Part shown: positions 55,829 through 63,219 of the stretch, piece by piece
How the letters are laid out: every line of letters begins with the position of its first letter
How positions within the stretch are numbered: the stretch's first letter is position 1
Assembly: GCF_011326725.1 (NCBI RefSeq)
Contig: NZ_JAANCO010000001.1
Span: forward strand, 930,001 to 994,000
DNA length: 64,000 bases
Source: Microbacterium excoecariae
GTDB taxonomy: Bacteria > Actinomycetota > Actinomycetes > Actinomycetales > Microbacteriaceae
Direction of reading: 5' to 3'
Program-made: the position numbers and the translations under genes
Notes under the pieces: model-generated
What the model saw: the letters and a program-made list of their open reading frames with translations, nothing else
Told to the model about the DNA's origin: nothing
Database searches by the model: none

Positions 55829-56283
55829 CCGGAGCCGTCGGCGGGCCGGCGCATGGGGACGTGGGGGATGCCGTCTTCGAGGAACTCCTCGCCCGACACC
55901 GCGAACCCGAACCGGCCGTACCACCCCGCGAGGTGGGCCTGCGCATCGAGGACGATCTCCTCGCCCGCGTGCGCGGCGACCGCGTGGCGCATGAGCGTGG
56001 CGGCGAGGCCGTGCCCGCGCGCGTCGCGGCGCGTCGCAACCCGCCCGATCCGCCAGCCGAACGCCTCGCGCAGGATCCGCACGGTGGCCGCGACGGCACC
56101 GCGCGCCTCGATCCAGGCGAGCACCGCGCCCGGCTCGGCGTCGCGGCCGTCGAGCTCGGGGTAGGGGCACTCCTGCTCGACGACGAACACGTCGACGCGG
56201 AGCCGAAGGATCTCGTACAGCGTGCCGGGATCGAGCTCCGCGAGCGGGGCGGTGCGGACGGCGGGCTCGGAGGAACTCATCAC
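55810..56283 (-). CDS. GNAT acetyltransferase (ElaA-like)
   Basis: 157-158 residues of the Gcn5-related N-acetyltransferase superfamily. LDPGTLYEILRLRVDVFVVEQECPYPELDGRD at the start resembles ElaA. The acetyl-CoA loop is RRDARGHGLAATLM. The substrate is unknown. Possible starts are GTG 56283 or ATG 56280; with GTG the distance to TATTCT (reverse, 56295-56290) is 6 nt, like other leaderless starts. Confidence 0.85.
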   Translation of the reverse strand: MMSSSEPAVRTAPLAELDPGTLYEILRLRVDVFVVEQECPYPELDGRDAEPGAVLAWIEARGAVAATVRILREAFGWRIGRVATRRDARGHGLAATLMRHAVAAHAGEEIVLDAQAHLAGWYGRFGFAVSGEEFLEDGIPHVPMRRPADGSGQAQGS

Positions 56284-56306
56284 ACCGCCAGAATAGGCTG
56301 GGACGC
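56284..56306. promoter_or_regulatory. 23-bp divergent promoter with overlapping -10 elements (GNAT / truB)
   Basis: Forward -10 TAGGCT (56294-56299) ends 7 nt before the truB ATG. Reverse -10 TATTCT (56295-56290) ends 6 nt before the GTG of the GNAT gene. The two hexamers share bases 56294-56295, so the two polymerase complexes cannot bind at the same time. Confidence 0.55.
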
Positions 56307-57194
56307 ATGGCGGAATCCGGGATCCTCCTCGTCGACAAGCCCCAGGGCGTCACGAGCCACGACATCGTCGCGCGCGCTCGCCGGGCGCGCGGGACGCGCA
56401 AGGTGGGGCACGCGGGCACGCTCGACCCCATGGCGACCGGCCTGCTGCTCGTCGGTGTCGAAGGCGCGACGAGGCTGCTGACCTACCTCGTGGGGCTCGG
56501 GAAGACCTACGAGGCGACCATTCGGCTGGGCCAGGCGACGACGACCGACGACGCCGACGGCGACGTCTCGCGATCGGCCGCGGCCGCGGACGTGGCGGCG
56601 GTGACCCTGGAGCGCATCGCCGACGAGGTCGCGCGCCTCACGGGCGCGATCTCGCAGGTCCCGAGCGCGGTCTCGGCGATCAAGGTCGACGGGCGGCGCG
56701 CGTACGATCGGGTCCGCGCGGGCGAGGACGTGCAGCTCGCGGCGCGCGACGTGGTCGTGTCGCGCTTCGACGTCCTGGCACGGCGCGACGCGGCCGGGGT
56801 GATCGACCTCGACGTGATCGTCGACTGCTCGTCGGGGACGTACATCCGCGCGCTCGCGCGCGACCTGGGCGATCGGCTCGGCGTCGGCGGCCACCTCACG
56901 CGGCTGCGGCGCACGGCGGTCGGCCCGTTCTCCGTCGACGACGCGGCGGGCGCCGACGCTCTGGAGGACGCGGGTCTGGCAGGCCCGGCGGACGTCGCCG
57001 GGCGGGTGCTCGGGCGGCTCGCGGTGCCGCAGGAGATCGCGCGGGACCTTCGGCACGGCAAGCGCGTCGCGGCCCCGGAGGCATTCTCGGGGCTCCGCGC
57101 GGCCATCGACGAGGAGGGCGTGCTCGTGGGCATCGTCGAGCGTCGCGGGCGCGAGATGAAGAGCGTCATGAACATGCCGGAGGTGACGGCGTGA
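56307..57194 (+). CDS. truB: tRNA pseudouridine synthase B
   Basis: Makes pseudouridine 55 in the T-loop of tRNAs. It is 295 residues. The catalytic Asp is in GHAGTLDPMATGLL. ILLVDKPQGVTSHDIV at the start, the thumb region and the C-terminal PUA-like part are seen. ATG is chosen because of the leaderless TAGGCT. It is displaced from rbfA by mutY, a lipoprotein and GNAT. It overlaps the next gene (GTGA). Confidence 0.95.
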   Translation: MAESGILLVDKPQGVTSHDIVARARRARGTRKVGHAGTLDPMATGLLLVGVEGATRLLTYLVGLGKTYEATIRLGQATTTDDADGDVSRSAAAADVAAVTLERIADEVARLTGAISQVPSAVSAIKVDGRRAYDRVRAGEDVQLAARDVVVSRFDVLARRDAAGVIDLDVIVDCSSGTYIRALARDLGDRLGVGGHLTRLRRTAVGPFSVDDAAGADALEDAGLAGPADVAGRVLGRLAVPQEIARDLRHGKRVAAPEAFSGLRAAIDEEGVLVGIVERRGREMKSVMNMPEVTA

Positions 57195-57559
57195 TCGCCT
57201 GGTTCACGGTCGCGGAGGTGGGCGTCGCGACGCTCGCGGGCCTCGTGTGCATCGTGCTCGGCCTGGCGGGCCGCCGCCCGGGCGACGTCTCGGTCGGCGT
57301 GCTGGCCCTCGTCGAGCTCCTGCTCATCGCGCAGATCGTCGTCGCGATCGTGCAGCCCCTCGTCGGGAACCCCCCGACGGGGGACCTGCTCGAGTTCTGG
57401 ACCTACCTCGTCTCGGCCGCGCTCCTCCCGCTGGGGGGCATCGTCTGGGCGTTCGTCGATCGCGGTCGCTGGAGCGTCGTCGTCATGGGGGTCCTCGCGC
57501 TCGCGGTCGCCGTGATGGTGTACCGCATGCACGTGATCTGGACGATTCAGGGCGCCTGA
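57191..57559 (+). CDS. Small four-helix membrane protein
   Basis: 122 residues with four hydrophobic helices (about 5-25, 33-55, 67-87, 93-113) joined by short loops with basic residues. The family is not recognised. GTG start overlapping the truB stop by 4 bp, so it is translationally coupled to truB. Genes of this type often lie between truB and ribF in related actinobacteria, but no function is known to me. Confidence 0.7.
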   Translation: MIAWFTVAEVGVATLAGLVCIVLGLAGRRPGDVSVGVLALVELLLIAQIVVAIVQPLVGNPPTGDLLEFWTYLVSAALLPLGGIVWAFVDRGRWSVVVMGVLALAVAVMVYRMHVIWTIQGA

Positions 57560-57586
57560 GCCTAGGCGCCATACACTGGCTTCGAT

Positions 57587-58015
57587 ATGTCTGATTCCCC
57601 CTCGAGGCGCCGCATCACGGGCGCCGGCACGGTCCTCGCCTTCGTCTATGCCGTGATGGCGCTCGCGGCCACGGGCCGTTCGTTCGTCCAGATCGCGACC
57701 CGCTTCGGCGAGGCGCCCGTGCCCTATCTCCTCAGCGCCGCCGCCGCCGTGGTGTACATCGTCGCGACCGTGGCGCTCCTCCTCTCGTCCAGCGCGCGGT
57801 GGTTCCGGATCGCGCGCGTCGCCGTGATCTTCGAGCTCGTGGGGGTGCTCGTCGTGGGGACCCTCAGCTGGGCCGTGCCCGACGTCTTCCACGCGGACGC
57901 CACGGTCTGGTCGTACTACGGGCAGGGGTACGTGTGGATCCCCCTCGTCCTGCCGATCGTCGGCATCTGGTATCTCCAGTCCCACCGCCCGGCCCCGAGC
58001 GAGGTCGCGGCGTGA
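57587..58015 (+). CDS. Small four-helix membrane protein
   Basis: 142 residues. A basic N-terminus (SPSRRRITGAG) then four hydrophobic helices (about 13-33, 45-66, 75-97, 113-133). WYLQSHRPAPSEVAA is a short cytosolic tail. Not recognised as a named family. TACACT (57572-57577) is 9 nt before the ATG, so it may have its own promoter. The TGA overlaps the ribF GTG (GTGA). Confidence 0.7.
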   Translation: MSDSPSRRRITGAGTVLAFVYAVMALAATGRSFVQIATRFGEAPVPYLLSAAAAVVYIVATVALLLSSSARWFRIARVAVIFELVGVLVVGTLSWAVPDVFHADATVWSYYGQGYVWIPLVLPIVGIWYLQSHRPAPSEVAA

Positions 58016-58995
58016 TCGTCTTCCGTTCCGCGGACGAGATCCCCGAGGACTTCGGTCCGTCGGTCGTGGCGATCGGCAAGTTCGATGGGCTGCACGCGGG
58101 GCACCGCGCGATCGTCGACAAGCTGCTGGTCGACGCGGCGTCGCGCGACGTCGCGACCGTCGCGGTGACCTTCGACCGCAACCCGCTCCAGACGATCGCG
58201 CCTGAGCGGTGCCCCGAGGCGGTCGTCGGCGTCGAACAGAAGATCGACCTGCTCTCCGACACGGGCCTCGACGCCGCGCTGGTGCTGTCGTTCGACGAGG
58301 CGCTGGCCGCGGTGAGCGCCGAGGACTTCGTCACCCGCTTCCTCGTCGAGGGGCTCGCGACCCAGCGTGTCCTCGTGGGGGAAGACTTCCGGTTCGGCCG
58401 CGGCGGCGCGGGCGACGCGGCGCTCCTGGCGCGCATGGGCGAGGCGCACGGGTTCTCGGTCGAGGTGGTGGGCGACGTCGCCAGCGCGGCCGTTCCGGGC
58501 GGCGAGGGCCGCCGTGTGTCCTCGACATGGATCCGCGAGCTCCTCGCCGCGGGCGAGGTCGAGCGCGCCGCGAAGCTCCTCGGGCGCAGCCACGCCGTGC
58601 GCGGCACGGTCGTGCGCGGCCTCCAGCGCGGCCGCCAGCTGGGCTTCCCGACCGCGAACCTCGCGCCCGATGTCTCCGGCTTCGTCCCGGCGGACGGCGT
58701 GTACGCGGGCTGGCTTGTCGTGCGCCGACCCGAGGGCGAGCTGGGATCGGGGGCCCGGTACCCCGCCGCGATCTCGGTGGGGACGAACCCCACCTTCGAC
58801 GACGTGCCCGAGCGCGTCGTCGAGGCGCATGTCATCGATCGTGACGGGCTTGACCTCTACGACCGCCACGTCGACGTGGAGTTCGTGGGGCGGATCCGGC
58901 CCATGACGGCGTTCGACGGCATCGAGGCGCTCGTCGCCCAGATGACGCTCGACGTGCACAGGGCGCGCGACCTCCTGAGCGGCGCGCGCCCCTGA
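58012..58995 (+). CDS. ribF: Bifunctional riboflavin kinase / FAD synthetase
   Basis: Phosphorylates riboflavin to FMN and adenylylates FMN to FAD. It is 327 residues. The N-terminal adenylyltransferase domain has GKFDGLHAGHRAIVD. The C-terminal kinase domain has GTVVRGLQRGRQLGFPTANL and VSVGTNPTFDDVPERVVEAHV. It begins with GTG overlapping the preceding stop, so it is expressed with the small membrane protein and probably truB. Confidence 0.96.
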   Translation: MIVFRSADEIPEDFGPSVVAIGKFDGLHAGHRAIVDKLLVDAASRDVATVAVTFDRNPLQTIAPERCPEAVVGVEQKIDLLSDTGLDAALVLSFDEALAAVSAEDFVTRFLVEGLATQRVLVGEDFRFGRGGAGDAALLARMGEAHGFSVEVVGDVASAAVPGGEGRRVSSTWIRELLAAGEVERAAKLLGRSHAVRGTVVRGLQRGRQLGFPTANLAPDVSGFVPADGVYAGWLVVRRPEGELGSGARYPAAISVGTNPTFDDVPERVVEAHVIDRDGLDLYDRHVDVEFVGRIRPMTAFDGIEALVAQMTLDVHRARDLLSGARP

Positions 58996-58999
58996 CGCG

Positions 59000-59719
59000 T
59001 CAGTAGCTCGAGGCGTCCTCCGCGCCGGTGGCCGCGCCGCCGGCGAGGCGGGCGCGCAGCTCGCCGAGGATCGTCGCGCTCGCGCTCGTGCCGAGCCGCG
59101 TGGCGCCGGCGGCGAGCATCGCGGCGGCGCCGTCGAGCCCGCGGACGCCGCCCGAGGCCTTCACCTGGACGGCGGGGCCGACGCTCGACCGCATCAGGGT
59201 GACGTGGGGCACGGTGGCGCCGCCGCCCGCGAATCCTGTCGACGTCTTCACGAAGGTCGCCCCGCCACGCTCGGTGAGGCGGGATCCGCGGGCGATCTGC
59301 TCCTCGTCGAGGAGGCTCGTCTCGAGGATGACCTTCGTCACGGCGCCCTCGGCCGCCGCGACGACGGCGCGGATATCCTCGACGACGCGCTCGTCCTCCC
59401 CGCCGCGCAGCGCGCCGATGTGGACCACCATGTCGAATTCCGTCGCGCCGTCCTCGGCCGCCTGGCGCAGCTCGGCGACCTTCGCGGCCGTGGAGGTCGT
59501 GCCGTGCGGGAACCCGATCACGGTGCCGACCGCGACGCCCGTGCCGGCCAGCCGCGCGGAAGCGTACGCGACGTCCGACGGCCGCACGCACACGCTGAAG
59601 ACGCCCCATTCGGCCGCGATATCGAGCTCGCGGTCGACGTCGGCGCGGGTGAACTCGGGCTTGAGGATCGCGTGATCGATCGCTCCGGCGACGAGGGATT
59701 CGGTGAGCTCGAGAGTCAT
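59000..59719 (-). CDS. deoC: Deoxyribose-phosphate aldolase
   Basis: Splits 2-deoxyribose 5-phosphate into glyceraldehyde 3-phosphate and acetaldehyde in nucleoside breakdown. It is 239 residues. The Schiff-base Lys is in FVKTSTGF, the proton-shuttle Lys in VQVKASGGVRG, and the acid around HAILKPEFTRADV. Convergent to ribF, with 4 nt between the stops. TACCCT (reverse, 59731-59726) lies 6 nt before the ATG. Confidence 0.94.
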   Translation of the reverse strand: MTLELTESLVAGAIDHAILKPEFTRADVDRELDIAAEWGVFSVCVRPSDVAYASARLAGTGVAVGTVIGFPHGTTSTAAKVAELRQAAEDGATEFDMVVHIGALRGGEDERVVEDIRAVVAAAEGAVTKVILETSLLDEEQIARGSRLTERGGATFVKTSTGFAGGGATVPHVTLMRSSVGPAVQVKASGGVRGLDGAAAMLAAGATRLGTSASATILGELRARLAGGAATGAEDASSY

Positions 59720-59921
59720 GCGCCCAGGGTACCCAGAGGAAATCCGGGGACACGCCGGACGGATGGCGTAGACTGGACGCGATATCCGCGGCGCGCCCGT
59801 TCGAGTCACGTGGGGTCTCTCCGATCACACCGGGTCACAGCCTCGCAGAGCGATCCGCGATACACGACCTCACGGCCCGCCGGCGCCTTTTCGCCCGCGG
59901 TGATTTTGGCTCAGGAGGAGC
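59720..59921. promoter_or_regulatory. 202-bp divergent intergenic region deoC / SNF2
   Basis: Holds the reverse TACCCT for deoC and a forward TAGACT (59770-59775) for the SNF2 gene, giving a leader of about 140 nt. A GGAGGAG (about 59913-59919) gives a strong ribosome-binding site. No riboswitch or leader peptide was recognised. Confidence 0.4.
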
Positions 59922-62069
59922 ATGCCGACCACGGCGCCCGCGCGACAGCGCAAGAAGTCCTCGTCCGCACGTCGCGACGACGAGGCCCCCATCATCCCGA
60001 TCCTCGCGCGCAAGGTGCGCGAGGTCGAGGCCAAGGCCCAGCGGAACAAGCTGGGCCCGACCAATCGCGTCAAGTTCCAGGTCATCGCCTTCCTCGTGCG
60101 CGAGGAGCGCGCGCGGGTCAAGGCCGACGAGTCGGTCGGCGACCAGGCCCGCGCGGAGCTGCTGAAGCGCCTCGACGGCGTCGCGACGATCCTCGCCAAG
60201 ACGGCGGCGCGCGACACCTCGCTCATCCAGCTGCTCGAGGTCGACCAGGCGACGAGCCCCGTCGCGCGCCGGATGCGCCGCGACTGGCTCCTCGACGCCG
60301 GCGTCGAGCTCGCGGCCGAGGAGCTCGTGATCGATGACGCGAAGCCCGCCGCGCCCGAGCCCGTCGTCCCGGCCGTCGCGTCGGAGCGCGCCGTGCGGCC
60401 CGTGCAGGTCGACGCGCGCATCGAGTCGAACCCGTTCCTCGCGCCGGATTTCGCGCGCTACAGCCCGCGCCCGAACCCGCGCCGCCGGCTCGACGACTGG
60501 GAGCTCATGGGCCCCCTCTACAAGTCGTTCGCGCAGGGCGCCGGGGGCGGATCCGCGTCCATGACCCTGCCCGAGCTGCCCGAGTTCGACCGGCTCTCGC
60601 CGCGCGGCCTCGAGGTTATGCCGCACCAGTCGCGCTTCCTCGAGGCGGTCCGCGAGGGCCACCGGAGCTTCCTCCTGGCCGACGAGCCCGGCCTGGGCAA
60701 GACGGCGCAGTCGGTGCTCGCGGCGTCGGTCGCGAACGCCTACCCGCTGCTCGTGGTCGTCCCGAACGTCGTGAAGATGAACTGGGCCCGCGAGGTCGAG
60801 CGCTGGACGCCGCACCGCCGGGCGTCCGTGATCTCGGGCGACGGCGCCGATGTCGACGCGTTCGCCGACGTGTTCATCGTCAACTACGAGATCCTCGACC
60901 GCCACCTCGCGTGGCTCGCGGATCTCGGGCTCGGCGGCATGGTCGTCGACGAGGCGCACTTCATCAAGAACCTCTCGTCGCAGCGCTCGCAGAACGTGCT
61001 CGCCCTGGCCCAGCGCGTGCGGCAGGAGCCCGGGGCGGATCCGCTCATGCTCGCGCTGACGGGAACGCCGCTCATCAACGACGTCGAGGACTTCGACGCC
61101 ATCTGGCGTTTCCTCGACTGGACCGACGGCACCAAGCCCGGGCCCGAGCTGATGGAGCGCCTCGACGGCACGGGGTACACGCCGGCCGACAAGGCGTTCT
61201 ACCCCGCGGCGCGCCAGGCGGTCATCGACATGGGCATCGTGCGCCGTCGCAAGAAGGACGTCGCGCGCGACCTCCCGGACAAGCTCGTCGCGGACATGCC
61301 CGTGCAGCTGGACGACGAGGTCGGGCGCTCGATCACCCAGGCGGAGAAGGAGCTCCAGCGCCGCCTCGCCGACCGCTACCGCCGGATCCTCACGGCGCGC
61401 GGCGACCGCGGGCTCGCGCCGGGCGAGATCGACGAGGACATCGTCGACCTCGTCGCGACGGGCGAGCTCGAGGAGTCGCGGGCGGCCGGCACAGACGGGG
61501 ACAACGTGTTCTCGATGGTGCGCCGCATCGGCCAGGGCAAGGCGATCCTCGCGGCCGACTACGCGGCCCAGCTGCAGCGTTCTGTGGGTAAGGTCGTGTT
61601 CTTCGCCAAGCACGTCGACGTCATGGACCGCGCCGAGGAGCACTTCCGGCAGGCGGGGATCCGCGCCGTCGCGATCCGCGGCGAGCAGAGCCAGACCGCG
61701 CGCCAGCAGGCGATCGACAGCTTCAACGACGACCCCGAGGTCGGTGTCATCGTGTGCTCGCTGACCGCGGCGGGCGTGGGCGTGAACCTCCAGGCGGCCT
61801 CGAACGTCGTCCTCGCGGAGCTGAGCTGGACCTCGGCGGAGCAGACGCAGGCCATCGACCGCGTGCATCGCATCGGCCAGGACGAGCCCGTGACCGCGTG
61901 GCGCATCATCGCCGCGCACACGATCGACCAGCGCATCGCCGAGCTCATCGACCGCAAGGAGGGGCTCGCCCTGCGCGCCCTGGACGGCGAGCGCACGGGC
62001 GACGAGCCGGCCGAGTCGGTGCAGCTCGCGGCGCTGAAGTCCCTCCTGCGCGACGCGCTGGGCGCCTGA
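59922..62069 (+). CDS. SNF2-family DNA helicase/translocase
   Basis: 715 residues. An N-terminal 180-residue part rich in Lys, Arg and Ala (PTTAPARQRKKSSSARRDDEA) could bind nucleic acid. The two RecA-like lobes follow: Walker A EPGLGKT (256-262), DEAH box VVDEAHFIKN (about 341), motif III LALTGTPL, then the C-terminal lobe with GVGVNLQAASNVVLAELSW and DRVHRIGQ. This resembles the SMARCAL1/HepA-type translocases. Its biological task (replication-fork or RNAP-related) cannot be told. Standing alone between deoC and pfkA, it is not part of a visible restriction or defence system. Confidence 0.88.
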   Translation: MPTTAPARQRKKSSSARRDDEAPIIPILARKVREVEAKAQRNKLGPTNRVKFQVIAFLVREERARVKADESVGDQARAELLKRLDGVATILAKTAARDTSLIQLLEVDQATSPVARRMRRDWLLDAGVELAAEELVIDDAKPAAPEPVVPAVASERAVRPVQVDARIESNPFLAPDFARYSPRPNPRRRLDDWELMGPLYKSFAQGAGGGSASMTLPELPEFDRLSPRGLEVMPHQSRFLEAVREGHRSFLLADEPGLGKTAQSVLAASVANAYPLLVVVPNVVKMNWAREVERWTPHRRASVISGDGADVDAFADVFIVNYEILDRHLAWLADLGLGGMVVDEAHFIKNLSSQRSQNVLALAQRVRQEPGADPLMLALTGTPLINDVEDFDAIWRFLDWTDGTKPGPELMERLDGTGYTPADKAFYPAARQAVIDMGIVRRRKKDVARDLPDKLVADMPVQLDDEVGRSITQAEKELQRRLADRYRRILTARGDRGLAPGEIDEDIVDLVATGELEESRAAGTDGDNVFSMVRRIGQGKAILAADYAAQLQRSVGKVVFFAKHVDVMDRAEEHFRQAGIRAVAIRGEQSQTARQQAIDSFNDDPEVGVIVCSLTAAGVGVNLQAASNVVLAELSWTSAEQTQAIDRVHRIGQDEPVTAWRIIAAHTIDQRIAELIDRKEGLALRALDGERTGDEPAESVQLAALKSLLRDALGA

Positions 62070-62117
62070 GCGCGCGCCCGGCGCGCGGGCGCGGTGCGCG
62101 AGTGCGGCCGGAGGGAA

Positions 62118-62123
62118 TAGTCT
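62118..62123 (+). promoter_or_regulatory. -10 TAGTCT of pfkA
   Basis: TAGTCT ends 7 nt before the pfkA ATG, predicting a leaderless transcript. Confidence 0.5.
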
Positions 62124-62130
62124 CGGACAT

Positions 62131-63159
62131 ATGAAGATCGGGATCCTCACCTCGGGCGGCGACTGCCCCGGACTGAACGCCGTCATCCGCGGCGCCGTGC
62201 TCAAGGGCGCGCGCAAGTACGGCATCGACTTTGTCGGCATCAGGGACGGCTGGCGCGGGCTCGTCGACGCCGACTTCTTCCCGCTCCAGCGTCGCGACGT
62301 CAAGGGCCTGTCGAAGGTCGGCGGGACGATCCTCGGCACGAGCCGCACGAACCCGTACGAGGGCGACCGTGGCGGCGCCGAGAACATCAAGAAGACGATG
62401 TGGGGCCACAAGCTCGACGGCGTCATCGCGATCGGCGGCGAGGGGACCCTCGCGGCCGCCAACCGCCTCTGGAACGATGGCGTGCCCGTCGTGGGCGTGC
62501 CCAAGACGATCGACAACGACCTGCGCGCGACCGACTACTCCTTCGGCTTCGACACGGCCGTCAACATCGCGACCGAGGCGATGGACCGGCTGCGCACGAC
62601 GGGCGACTCGCACCAGCGCTGCATGGTCGCCGAGGTGATGGGGCGCCACGTCGGGTGGATCGCGCTGCACTCGGGCATGGCGGCGGGCGCGCACATCATC
62701 TGCATCCCGGAGGTGCCGCTCACCCTCGACGACATCATCGAGCAGGTCGAGGCGGCGCGCGAGCGCGGCCGCGCGCCGCTCGTCGTCGTCGCGGAGGGCT
62801 TCACGCTCGCGGGCATGGACGAGGCCTACAGCGACAAGGGGCTGGACGCGTTCAACCGGCCGCGCCTCGGCGGCATCGGCGAGGTGCTCGCGCCGCTCAT
62901 CGAGAAGGCCGCGGGCATCGAGACACGCGCGACCGTCCTCGGCCACATCCAGCGCGGCGGCTCGCCGTCGGCGTTCGACCGCGTCCTCGCGACGCGCCTC
63001 GGCCTGCACGCCGCGGACGCCGTCATGGAGGGCGCCTGGGGGCAGATGGTCTCGATGCGCGGGACCGAGATCGAGCGGGTCTCGTTCGAGGACGCGCTCG
63101 GCGAGCTCAACGTCGTCCCGCGCGAGCGGTACGAGGAGGCCTCGGCCCTGTTCGGCTGA
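62131..63159 (+). CDS. pfkA: 6-phosphofructokinase (group III type)
   Basis: Phosphorylates fructose 6-phosphate to fructose 1,6-bisphosphate. It is 342 residues. MKIGILTSGGDCPGLNAVIRG is the N-terminal signature. In GGEGT (102-106) the second-position pattern has Gly where PPi enzymes have Asp, which points to ATP as donor. In PKTIDND the Lys125 is the residue usual in PPi enzymes (ATP type has Gly). The catalytic Asp is Asp128. Gly/Lys pairs are known for group III actinobacterial PFKs. MGRHVGWIALHSG and HIQRGGSPSAFDR are intact. Confidence 0.95.
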   Translation: MKIGILTSGGDCPGLNAVIRGAVLKGARKYGIDFVGIRDGWRGLVDADFFPLQRRDVKGLSKVGGTILGTSRTNPYEGDRGGAENIKKTMWGHKLDGVIAIGGEGTLAAANRLWNDGVPVVGVPKTIDNDLRATDYSFGFDTAVNIATEAMDRLRTTGDSHQRCMVAEVMGRHVGWIALHSGMAAGAHIICIPEVPLTLDDIIEQVEAARERGRAPLVVVAEGFTLAGMDEAYSDKGLDAFNRPRLGGIGEVLAPLIEKAAGIETRATVLGHIQRGGSPSAFDRVLATRLGLHAADAVMEGAWGQMVSMRGTEIERVSFEDALGELNVVPRERYEEASALFG

Positions 63160-63176
63160 CCCCGCGGCGCACGCAA

Positions 63177-63212
63177 GGCGGCGCCCCTCCCCGCGCGGGG
63201 AGGGGCGCCGCC
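63177..63212 (+). terminator. pfkA terminator
   Basis: 16-bp perfect stem: 63177-63192 with 63197-63212, loop GCGC, followed by ATATGCG. It also ends 8 nt from the stop of the convergent oligopeptidase gene and could work in both directions. Confidence 0.8.
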
Positions 63213-63219
63213 ATATGCG

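Noticed and set aside
59922..62069. SNF2 helicase as part of a defence island
   Set aside because: Its neighbours are deoC and pfkA. No methyltransferase, nuclease or other defence gene is adjacent.
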